A program made the position numbers and the translations under genes. The notes under the pieces are model-generated. The model was not told the origin of the DNA. It saw nothing but the letters and a program-made list of their open reading frames with translations, and did no database searches. A stretch of 64,000 bases of DNA from Shimia aestuarii. GTDB taxonomy: Bacteria > Pseudomonadota > Alphaproteobacteria > Rhodobacterales > Rhodobacteraceae. Of this stretch, positions 56,019 to 62,867 are shown in pieces. How positions within the stretch are numbered: position 1 is the stretch's first letter; every line of letters starts with the position of its first letter. The stretch covers positions 1 through 64,000 of the forward strand of contig NZ_JAKVRD010000021.1 in the NCBI RefSeq assembly GCF_022814865.1. The letters run 5' to 3'.

Positions 56019-56572
56019 CTCGCACGCTCATCTTCAAGGATCGCCAGATATTCGTCTCGGTCAGCCTCGAAACGGTTGCGCGAATATGTTAAATAGATGT
56101 CATGATCGTCGCGACGTAGTATGGTCATTCCGAGCCTCTGGTAAATGGCAAGCGCCTTATCGTTGCCGATTCGCACATCGACCAGTGCTTGCGACACCCC
56201 TAGGCAATCGAATCCGACACCAAAGGATAAAACCGCACTCTCCAGCGCGGCTTTGGGTGTTTTGTTGTGATCGAGAATCCAGCTCCCCCAAGTAAAACCG
56301 TCGGCGACGATGTCATAGAGCCGGACCAGCCCGCAGCGGGTGTCGTCCTTGCGCTTGATCACATAGTATAGCTCGCGTAACTCGGCCTCACGCACCTTGT
56401 AGCCTTCGATCCAGCGGCGCTGATCCTCTACCGTGCCGCGTACTTCCGAGAGATGCCGGTTGTAGGCCGGATCGGTGCGCAGAGCATGGACATAGTCCGC
56501 ATCATCGGGACAGATCAGGCGAAGATTCAGGTTTGGCCCTTCGACCCGGGCGAGGTTTTCGGGAACCATCAC
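56015..56572 (-). CDS. GNAT-family acetyltransferase
   Basis: RimJ/RimL- or PseH-like acetyltransferase of 185 residues. LRLICPDDADYVHALRTDP opens the domain, and DVRIGNDKALAIYQRLGM is the acetyl-CoA-side motif. In this operon a nucleotide-sugar amine is a likely acceptor, giving a third acetyltransferase in the locus. It overlaps the preceding short gene by four bases. Confidence 0.85.
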   Translation of the reverse strand: MMVPENLARVEGPNLNLRLICPDDADYVHALRTDPAYNRHLSEVRGTVEDQRRWIEGYKVREAELRELYYVIKRKDDTRCGLVRLYDIVADGFTWGSWILDHNKTPKAALESAVLSFGVGFDCLGVSQALVDVRIGNDKALAIYQRLGMTILRRDDHDIYLTYSRNRFEADRDEYLAILEDERAR

Positions 56573-56814
56573 AGCCTCAAATCTCTGTCGTCGCGCGCGA
56601 ACACGCTTTTGACTTCGCCGAACAGGGCCCCGCCGCGGCCATGGTTGCGCAAAGCGTCCGGTCCTGCCGCGCGGAATGCGTCATGTACCACGGTCAGGAC
56701 GATAACGTCGTAAGCACTGGCCTCGGGCGGGCCGTTCAGGTCCAGCCAGTATTTGTGCTGCGCCTTGTCCGTATCTGCCCAGGGGTGGTGAGAATTCATC
56801 GCATTCCCTTCCAT
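56569..56814 (-). pseudogene. C-terminal remnant of a UDP-sugar dehydrogenase (TviB/WbpA type)
   Basis: Only 81 codons remain. HPWADTDKAQHKYWLDL, SAYDVIVLTVVHDAF and FGEVKSVF align with the last 70 residues of UDP-N-acetylhexosamine dehydrogenases. The Rossmann and catalytic-Cys domains are gone. It still has an ATG at 56814 and overlaps the next gene (ATGA), so it may be translated as a short leader protein. A catalytic role is excluded. Confidence 0.75.
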
Positions 56815-56820
56815 GCTCGC

Positions 56821-57810
56821 TCAGCCCTGTCGCTGCCATTTCCCGCCGGTGCGGGTCGATGTGAGCGCGTCGACGTAGCCCAGAAGATAGTTCGGGTCAC
56901 GTTGGCGCAGAGCTAACCGGAATGCCTGCACAAGCTTATGCGGCAAATAGACCACATTAAACGGAAGTCGTAGGAACCACGGGAGGTAGCGCCTGCGCAG
57001 GATCAGCATGTTGCGCATGGCATAGAAGAAAGTGAGGGGTGACGTGATCCCGAGCGATTTGCCGACTTTGTGGTAGACAAGGGTGTCCGGCAGGACCCGC
57101 ATCGGTACGCCCGCGTTACCTGCCCGAAGCGACAGGTCCCATTCCTCGCACCAGATGAAGAACACCGGATCATAGAGCCCCAGCTGATCGTACACCTCGC
57201 GTGATATTAACGTTGCGCACCCTGAAACCCATTGAGTCTTTGGTCGGGATCGGTCGTCGGCGTGGACGGGTGTTCCTTGCGCGACATACGTGGGGGAGAG
57301 GAGACGAGAGAAGCGGCCGCCGAACCACCAGATCGTATCAGGATCCGAGGCATAGGCAATCTGCGGGCTGTAGAGGGTCCTACCTTCGTCACCTAAGAGC
57401 GCCTGCTGCAGCGCTGCGTTGAAGTCCTGATGAACTACGGTGTCATTGTTGAGTACCAGTACATAATCGGCGCCTGCCTCGAACCCGATCCGAGCCCCGA
57501 GATTGTTTCCGACGCAAAACCCGCTGTTTATGTTGCTGCGAACCAAGGTGAGCCTCGGTGCGTCGGTCCAAACAGGAGGAGCCACCTCAATCAGCCGATC
57601 GTCCTGTGCATTGTGGTCGAGTATATCGGTCGGCATGCCGCTTCCTTCCGTCCAGGACAGAATGCGTTCGACCGAGTCGTCAGGCGACGCATTGTCGACC
57701 ACCACAAGGTGCAACCCTTCGGGCATGGACTGCGCGTGAAATGAGCTAAGGCAGTCGATCGTATCCTGCGCGCCTTTCCAATTGAGTATCACTATGCACA
57801 GTTTCTTCAT
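56821..57810 (-). CDS. Glycosyltransferase family 2 (rhamnosyltransferase-like)
   Basis: GT-A transferase of 329 residues. CIVILNWKGAQDTIDCL is near residue 5, VVVDNASPDDS and LVLNNDT (metal motif) follow, and the later FFIWCEEWDLSLRAG resembles rhamnosyltransferase-type enzymes. ATG 57810 is preferred because the longer frame would overlap the upstream gene. dTDP-rhamnose made by rfbA-D is a plausible donor. Confidence 0.9.
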   Translation of the reverse strand: MKKLCIVILNWKGAQDTIDCLSSFHAQSMPEGLHLVVVDNASPDDSVERILSWTEGSGMPTDILDHNAQDDRLIEVAPPVWTDAPRLTLVRSNINSGFCVGNNLGARIGFEAGADYVLVLNNDTVVHQDFNAALQQALLGDEGRTLYSPQIAYASDPDTIWWFGGRFSRLLSPTYVAQGTPVHADDRSRPKTQWVSGCATLISREVYDQLGLYDPVFFIWCEEWDLSLRAGNAGVPMRVLPDTLVYHKVGKSLGITSPLTFFYAMRNMLILRRRYLPWFLRLPFNVVYLPHKLVQAFRLALRQRDPNYLLGYVDALTSTRTGGKWQRQG

Positions 57811-57823
57811 TGGCTGCCTCGAG

Positions 57824-59023
57824 TCATGAAATTTCAAATCCGGTGTCATTTGGTGCCGAGCGGTCGAGACAGGCTAGCAGCTCGGCTTCGAGCGCATCCG
57901 TAGCGACCGTTGAGCTAAACTTCTGGCGGGCGAACGAGTTGGCACGGGTAAGCTTGGCGCGGCGGTTCGGTTCGGGGCGTGCGAGCACTGTATTGATCGC
58001 TGCGGCCAGTGAACGAGAATCGGAAGGAGTAAAGAAGTCGGCGTTGCCCTCACCGGCTACCTCACGATTGATCTCGACGTCTGCGGCCACAACTGACGAC
58101 TCACTCAGCATGGCTTCTATAGTGACCCGACCGAAGCCCTCGTCGATTGAAGTGACAATGCAACAATCCGCATGCGCGATTGCGGCACCGGCGTTGGCGA
58201 GTGTCCCAAGGTAAACTACCTTGTCCGAGATGCCTAGGTCGTGTGCCAAAGTGTTGATCTCGGTGCCCGTTCCGAGCGGGTCGTCACCGACTAGGAATAG
58301 CCCTGCATCGGGCCAGACCTCCAATATCTGAGGCATTGCACGCACAGCAGCGGATTGGTCCTTTAGCGGCGACAATGAGCCGATGATCATCAGCTTTGGC
58401 CCTGGCCAAGATGACAGTCGCGCAAGAGCCATTGCATCTGATGCCGGGTGCGCATCGTCCAGCTCGACGGCCTGATAGACGACGCGCACCGGCGCCACAC
58501 CGAGCTTCCGCTCGTACAGATCGGCAATTCTGGTCGAGACTGCCAGCAGACGGCAATTAGTCCAGCGAATCGCTCGGACCGTCAATCGCTCACCAAGGTC
58601 GAAGTACCCGCGGTCGGAAGACGTGCCGTATGGGCCTGTCTCGTGAAATTGCCAGATTCGAGGCGTTCCCGACAGTCGGGCTGCGATGGCGCCGACGCCG
58701 CAGGCGATCGAGTGGACAAGGATCACGTCAGGCTGGACCGACCGGATTATGCGGAGCATGCGGGGGAGCGCCACGATATTCGAGAGAGTCCGGTAGGCGC
58801 GCCCCCTGAGGCTTCCTGTGCCGAACCAGTGACAGTAGCGTACATGTACGCAGTCAATTTCCCTGCGGCGCAGGCATTCTGCTAGGCCTCCGGCCTGGCA
58901 AGGGACAACCACGGTTGCCTTCCAACCACGCCTTGTGAGCGCCTCGGCCTGATCTGCTGCGACCTTCTCCGCACCACGGAGGCCGCAGTCATGAGCGAAA
59001 ATGAGAATATTCAACCAAACCAC
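57824..59023 (-). CDS. Glycosyltransferase family 4
   Basis: GT-B transferase of 399 residues, first gene of the long operon. N-terminal ILIFAHDCGLRGAEKVAADQ, then the donor half with MIIGSLSPLKDQSAAV and TSIDEGFGRVTIEAMLSESS (E-x7-E region). The start is GTG 59023, though a nearby TTG is possible and no strong ribosome-binding site is seen. It lies 26 bp downstream of the MarR-type regulator. Confidence 0.88.
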   Translation of the reverse strand: MVWLNILIFAHDCGLRGAEKVAADQAEALTRRGWKATVVVPCQAGGLAECLRRREIDCVHVRYCHWFGTGSLRGRAYRTLSNIVALPRMLRIIRSVQPDVILVHSIACGVGAIAARLSGTPRIWQFHETGPYGTSSDRGYFDLGERLTVRAIRWTNCRLLAVSTRIADLYERKLGVAPVRVVYQAVELDDAHPASDAMALARLSSWPGPKLMIIGSLSPLKDQSAAVRAMPQILEVWPDAGLFLVGDDPLGTGTEINTLAHDLGISDKVVYLGTLANAGAAIAHADCCIVTSIDEGFGRVTIEAMLSESSVVAADVEINREVAGEGNADFFTPSDSRSLAAAINTVLARPEPNRRAKLTRANSFARQKFSSTVATDALEAELLACLDRSAPNDTGFEIS

Positions 59024-59049
59024 CGAAAAAGCTAAAGGAACTGTCTTAT

Positions 59050-59439
59050 TCAGCCCTCATTAAGTGTGTGTACATTGCTACAATCGACTTGTGTTTCGGG
59101 TATGATGCCCAATTCTGAGCTTAACGCCTCGATCTCCTGTCTCAATAGCTCGTATTCTTCCATCTTCCGGATCAGGAACGCACGCGTGAGCGCCGCTTTC
59201 CGGGCGAGCCCCTTCGGTGTCAGGACATAGGCATAGCGCCGCTTGTCCTCAGCTGCCGTGAAATTTCCGAGCTTCACTAGGCCTTTGTCGATCAGCGCAT
59301 TCAAGACGTAGTGCATCCCGCCGACGCTCACGCCGACCACCTTTGCCAACTCGCGCTGGGACATTTCCGGGTTCTCTTGCAGGAGACGAAGCACGCGAAA
59401 ATGCGTGTCCTCCTGAAGCTTGCTGCGCTTACTTGTCAT
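59050..59439 (-). CDS. MarR-family EPS-associated transcriptional regulator
   Basis: Winged-helix regulator of 129 residues of the EPS-associated MarR group (TIGR04176 type). The reading head QRELAKVVGVSVGGMHYVLN is at about 28-47, the wing at KRRYAYVLTPKGLARK, and a coiled C-terminal dimerisation helix follows. It is co-directional with and just upstream of the polysaccharide operon, and probably controls that operon and itself via the palindrome at 59525-59540. Confidence 0.88.
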   Translation of the reverse strand: MTSKRSKLQEDTHFRVLRLLQENPEMSQRELAKVVGVSVGGMHYVLNALIDKGLVKLGNFTAAEDKRRYAYVLTPKGLARKAALTRAFLIRKMEEYELLRQEIEALSSELGIIPETQVDCSNVHTLNEG

Positions 59440-59721
59440 GGTGAGTTTCTCTCAGGCTACCGCACAAGGACTGCCTGCGGGGCGCCTTGCTGAATACGAT
59501 GCGACTTCGAAACATTTCCCAAATCGTTCACATGTGAGCGATATCAAATGCTGTGCTCGCAAACAAGGGGAAATGTGATACAACGAAAATTTACTGCATG
59601 AGCGGTTCTTAGAGTTCTGTGCTTGGAATCAACACATACATTTTACGTCTATCTATGTAACAAGTTTCTCGTCAATATCGCCGTTCCGTAAGGAAAATCC
59701 TCTGAATTAGAAGGGCAGGGG
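59440..59721. promoter_or_regulatory. Regulatory region upstream of the EPS regulator
   Basis: No gene is seen. It contains the palindrome TCACATGTGA (59528-59537; with one mismatch it extends to 59525-59540). A wider 9-bp inverted repeat pairs ACATTTCCC at 59512-59520 with GGGAAATGT at 59568-59576. The segment is AT-rich downstream of 59570. Confidence 0.5.
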
Positions 59722-59759
59722 ATGAACTATTCGGTCCGCTCTATCGATGCTTTTTCTGA

Positions 59760-59795
59760 ACTAACACTCAAATCGGACCACTCAGGTGGGGCTGA
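59760..59795 (+). repeat. Probable IS right end, copy 2
   Basis: Same 36-bp sequence as 88-123 with four mismatches, same orientation. No transposase tail precedes it here, so only the outermost end of the element is left. The short frame 59722-60012 that starts inside it is not a recognised gene. Confidence 0.55.
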
Positions 59796-60025
59796 ACACG
59801 TTGCCAACTTCGTCGCCGAGTTTGAGACGATCACACCAAATCTGCGCGTCTGGGTCCTGATGGAGATCATGGGAACGCAGACGCGTGTGGCCGTCGGGGC
59901 GGATCAACTGCGGGTGGTTTGGTCAAAGGAGTGCGCGCTTCGGGTTGGGTCGTCTATGGAGTTGGATGTCGTGACAATTGTCAACAGTTGCAAGGTTTTG
60001 CGTCGCCATTGACATCTTGTTCGAG

Positions 60026-60473
60026 TGAACCGCCCCGGGTTTGCCGGAGGCTGTTTGGTTTAAGTTATGCGGCCATGGTTTCAGTTTCCAGAGCTGCGTA
60101 GAAGTTTGCCTCTGCTTCCGCTGGTGGGATGTTTCCGATCGGCTCGAGGAGACGGCGATTGTTGAACCAGTCGACCCATTCCAGCGTTGCATATTCCACG
60201 GCATCCAGACTGCGCCATGGGCCACGGCGGTGGATGACCTCCGCCTTGTAGAGACCATTGATTGTCTCGGCCAACGCGTTGTCATAGCTGTCACCGACGC
60301 TGCCGACCGAGGGCTCGATCCCGGCCTCGGCCAAGCGTTCGGTGTATTTGATCGACAGATATTGTGATCCGCGGTCGCTATGATGGATCAGGCCTGCTCC
60401 TGGCTGTCGCTGATGAACGGCCTGTTCTAGCGCATCAAGCACGAAGCCAGCATGGGCCGTGCGGCTGACCCAC
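60026..60473 (-). pseudogene. IS3-family transposase OrfB, C-terminal part, with the element end
   Basis: About 136 codons of an integrase-core transposase. HHSDRGSQYLS holds the second catalytic Asp, AETINGLYKAEVI the Glu, and WFNNRRLLEPIGNIPPAE the C-terminal motif. The N-terminal two thirds, with OrfA and the first Asp, are missing. TGAACCGCCCCGGG at 60026 looks like the terminal repeat. It is cut at about 60473 by IS21-type sequence. Confidence 0.8.
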
Positions 60474-60554
60474 CACGTCAATATCCTGGAAATGAACGGC
60501 GAAAGCTATCGGCTCAACCAAAGCCGCGCCCGCATCGCAACCGCCGGAACATGA
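60471..60554 (+). pseudogene. IstB C-terminal fragment (IS21 family)
   Basis: The frame HHVNILEMNGESYRLNQSRA to TGA 60552-60554 matches the C-terminus of IS21 IstB ATPases. Only about 27 codons survive. Confidence 0.6.
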
Positions 60555-60565
60555 TCCTCATAGAA

Positions 60566-60630
60566 TTGGCCTGACGGCCAATGCGCCTTGGAGCGTGCGG
60601 CTCTCATTTAGCAAGCACGTTCCAAGGCGC
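60566..60630. repeat. Two adjacent hairpins in IS21-type sequence
   Basis: TTGGCC-TGAC-GGCCAA at 60566-60581, then a 16-bp stem with one mismatch (GCGCCTTGGAGCGTGC at 60583-60598, GCACGTTCCAAGGCGC at 60615-60630) around a 16-nt loop. Probably the terminator region after istB. Confidence 0.5.
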
Positions 60631-60642
60631 TCGCGCCCAGAT

Positions 60643-60692
60643 GGCCTACTTTTGCTCCGCCACAGTGGCCGGGTTTTACTCAGCCGTTGACA
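60643..60692 (+). repeat. IS21-type right end with terminal repeats
   Basis: Two related units, GGCCTACTTTTGCTCCGCC (60643-60661) and GGCCGGGTTTTACTCAGCC (60667-60685), are followed by GTTGACA. Multiple terminal repeats of this kind mark IS21-family ends. Confidence 0.6.
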
Positions 60693-60804
60693 TCATTGGG
60701 ATGATCAAAGAACAGGAAGCAGGCATGCCGACAGCGGAGGTGTGCCGCAAGCACGGCCTCAGCCAGGGCACCTTTTACAAATACAAGTCGAAGTATGGGG
60801 GCAT
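60692..60804 (+). pseudogene. IS3-family OrfA N-terminal fragment
   Basis: IIGMIKEQEAGMPTAEVCRK and HGLSQGTFYKYKSKYGGM are the N-terminal helix-turn-helix part of an IS3-family OrfA. The first residues are replaced by the IS21 end, and the match stops at codon GGM. Confidence 0.75.
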
Positions 60805-61059
60805 GTCACCTCGCAGCTTGTCGCGATTGATGCCAACATCGGCTGGGCACGCACAGCCTCGCGATGGTATGTTCTGTCTCAACCCTTCTCCGACTATGAG
60901 GCGAAGATCGCCAAGAGCCTCGGAATGGAAAAGGCATCTTCCGGATTCGTGCAGACCGACGTTCCTGGGTATCGGCCGCTGGATGACCTGTCGCTGCTGG
61001 ATGAGCTATTGGGGGCTTGGCGGGAACGTATGATGCGTAACGACACGGGAGAGGGCTGA
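60805..61059 (+). pseudogene. C-terminal remnant of an unidentified gene
   Basis: An open frame of 84 codons after the OrfA fragment, shifted relative to it, reads SRWYVLSQPFSDYEAKIAKS and VPGYRPLDDLSLLDELLGAW before TGA. It is protein-like but has no start of its own. I do not recognise it. It may be the tail of a cell-surface glycan gene interrupted by the IS. Confidence 0.35.
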
Positions 61060-61285
61060 CATGTCTGGCGGGGATAACCGGGCAATTTCGATTTCGGAGA
61101 GTGTCTGGGGGAGAACGTTCGGGTGCCTCCCCCTGGTCTTGAGCTTTGTCAGTACTCCATCGTATTCAAGATACAAAAGCGAACCACTTCTGTGGCACGC
61201 CCCTACGGTAAATGTTGATCTCAGCGAAATTCCAGATGCTCTCACCCTCCTTGAAGGCATCTATCAACGCATGACGCGCGCTCTT

Positions 61286-61636
61286 TCAGATTTTCCCAGC
61301 GAGCATTCGTGCCAGCATGTGACGGATGTGATCCTGCGCACCGAAGAACAGAGCAATGACGACAACGCAGGTTCGTTCTTCATCCGGCAAGAACCAGATG
61401 GCGGTCTTTTCCACACGCACGAAGCGAAGGCCCGCCTGAATATCAGATCGCAACGTTCCCATGTGGGGCGATTGCGCCAACACATTCACCGAAGTTCTTA
61501 TTCGGCGAATCCGACTGGCCGCACGTATTAGTGCGGCATCTGGCTCATCGCCCAACTCGACATACGAGCTCGCAAGAAGGTCAAAGATCAGCTCAAAGTC
61601 CCATTCCGCTTCTGCGGAGAACTCAAGATCCCACAT
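61286..61636 (-). CDS. ParE/RelE-superfamily toxin
   Basis: Small protein of 116 residues from ATG 61636. An upstream TTG at 61660 is possible. The plan fits ParE: an N-terminal strand then helices (LEFSAEAEWDFELIFDLLAS), GTLRSDIQAGLRFVRVEKT, IWFLPDEERTCVVVIALFF and a C-terminal helix ending in HIRHMLARML. ParE toxins inhibit DNA gyrase. It overlaps the antitoxin gene by 14 bp. It sits inside a transposon-like cassette. Confidence 0.82.
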   Translation of the reverse strand: MWDLEFSAEAEWDFELIFDLLASSYVELGDEPDAALIRAASRIRRIRTSVNVLAQSPHMGTLRSDIQAGLRFVRVEKTAIWFLPDEERTCVVVIALFFGAQDHIRHMLARMLAGKI

Positions 61637-61898
61637 TATCTGATTGCAGTTTACGCGCAATCATCTGTTCGATACGGGTATCCATGTCTGCGGACGAAAC
61701 CCTTGGCCCCGACAGGCGCCGGTCGACAAGTTGCCGCAACGCAGCCAGTTCCAAGTCCTCGGCATCGGTCTTTTGCCGAAGCAATTCAAGCCCATGCTGG
61801 AGGACGGAACTCAGGCTGGCATATTTCCCAGATTCAACGAGGCCACGAGCAAACCGGTCTTGCGGGTCCGACAAAGAGATCGATGATTTCACAGTCAT
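61623..61898 (-). CDS. ParD-like antitoxin (ribbon-helix-helix)
   Basis: Antitoxin of 91 residues from ATG 61898, with AAAAGGAG 7 bp upstream. VKSSISLSDPQDRFARGLVE and SGKYASLSSVLQHGLELL give the ribbon-helix-helix DNA-binding head. The C-terminal acidic/basic helix probably wraps the toxin. It normally represses its own promoter, which should lie in 61899-62100. Confidence 0.85.
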   Translation of the reverse strand: MTVKSSISLSDPQDRFARGLVESGKYASLSSVLQHGLELLRQKTDAEDLELAALRQLVDRRLSGPRVSSADMDTRIEQMIARKLQSDNVGS

Positions 61899-62126
61899 GC
61901 CAGTTCTCCTTTTGCAACAAGGTAGCACTTAGTAGCACTGCATACAAGGAAGGATACCCATCCAAGTTGATCACCGCACTGATTTCACACCCATTACTGT
62001 GCGACCGCGGAGATTTCGTCGGGAGCAGATCTCCCTATTATTTCGCGGAGGAGCAACAAGTCTTGAAGAAGAAGCCGGCTTTGAGGGGCGGCTCACATCA
62101 GTGTCAACATTCACCGTAGGGGCGTG

Positions 62127-62273
62127 CTTCTGTGGGGGGTGCTTAAATACGAGTGCTACTATTTCTGGGCGATCGTGTCTGGCTCTAAAGCCAGAGCCGG
62201 GATCAGCCAGTGGATGGCAATCTACTACTCCAAGCGCCCCCATCCGACCCATGGTATATTGAAACGCGACTAA
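62127..62273 (+). pseudogene. IS3-family OrfB C-terminal fragment at the cassette's right flank
   Basis: The frame LLWGVLKYECYYFW followed by SKARAGISQWMAIYYSKRPH resembles the IS3 pattern E-R-L-W-x-x-L-K-Y-E then Y-x-x-x-R-P-H. Its first three codons are the cassette's 9-bp duplication. The part upstream of the cassette is too decayed to identify. Confidence 0.6.
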
Positions 62274-62867
62274 GCCTTTGAAAACAGAACTGAACCCTTG
62301 AGTATGGCAGCCTGAATGAAACCTGGATCCACATTAAACAGGCTGCAAACTTTTCGAGAATCCAGAGCCAACTCTTACCTATTGAGAAACGGTCAAAGGT
62401 ATACTACTAAAGTACATGTTGGGTGTCCTCAGGATTCTCTTACGTATTTCTATTGTACTAGGTTTTCGAGATTACGCTTGATTGGAGGTTAGCCATTTTG
62501 AAGGAGTGCCTTTCTCCGTTCTCACCGAAGCTGTTCAATCTACGATCCAATTTTCGGACCGTCTCGTTGGCTTCTGGCTGTCCTCGCCCCACCTTCAAGC
62601 GACCCCAATTTTCTCGAATGATCCAGGAGACACCCAACACTTTGAGCCTGTTGAGCTTGGGCCTTGATGTGCGGGCGCTATGGAGATTGATCTATGTTCG
62701 CCCATAAGCTGATCGGAGGCGGCCATACAATGGATATGAAAAGGTGCAGAAGAATCTATTTGATAGAAAGCTGCTATAGCAAGTCAGACATCTTTTCTTT
62801 CTTGCGTTCTGAATTCTGTCTGTGACATACACCCGCATGTGACGACTTGTAGAGTAAGAGTTTTTTG
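62274..62867. other. AT-rich gene-free stretch
   Basis: No gene is supported. An 11-bp inverted repeat (TGTTGGGTGTC at 62417-62427, GACACCCAACA at 62629-62639) brackets about 220 bp. The promoter of the downstream dehydratase gene must lie near the right end. Confidence 0.45.

Larger units (their letters stand above)
61187..62135. mobile_element. Transposase-less insertion cassette carrying parDE (931 bp plus 9-bp target duplication)
   Basis: The cassette spans 61196-62126. Its ends are 23-bp inverted repeats starting CACGCCCCTACGGT, with one mismatch between copies (61196-61218 and 62104-62126). It is bordered by the exact 9-bp direct repeat CTTCTGTGG (61187-61195 and 62127-62135). Inside are only a ParE-like toxin, a ParD-like antitoxin and non-coding flanks, with no transposase. 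The right flank continues an IS3 OrfB frame, so the cassette appears to have inserted into a dead IS. It would have to be mobilised in trans by an element with matching ends. Confidence 0.75.

Noticed and set aside
59440-59721. JUMPstart/ops element of polysaccharide operons
   Set aside because: No GGCGGTAGCG-type ops core is found on either strand here.
59722-60012. 96-codon plus-strand frame
   Set aside because: It begins upstream of the IS end copy and reads through it. No family is recognised; kept only as possible IS-derived sequence.
61061-61531. 156-codon plus-strand frame
   Set aside because: It crosses the left cassette border and runs antisense to the toxin gene. It is a chimera of IS debris and non-coding cassette end.
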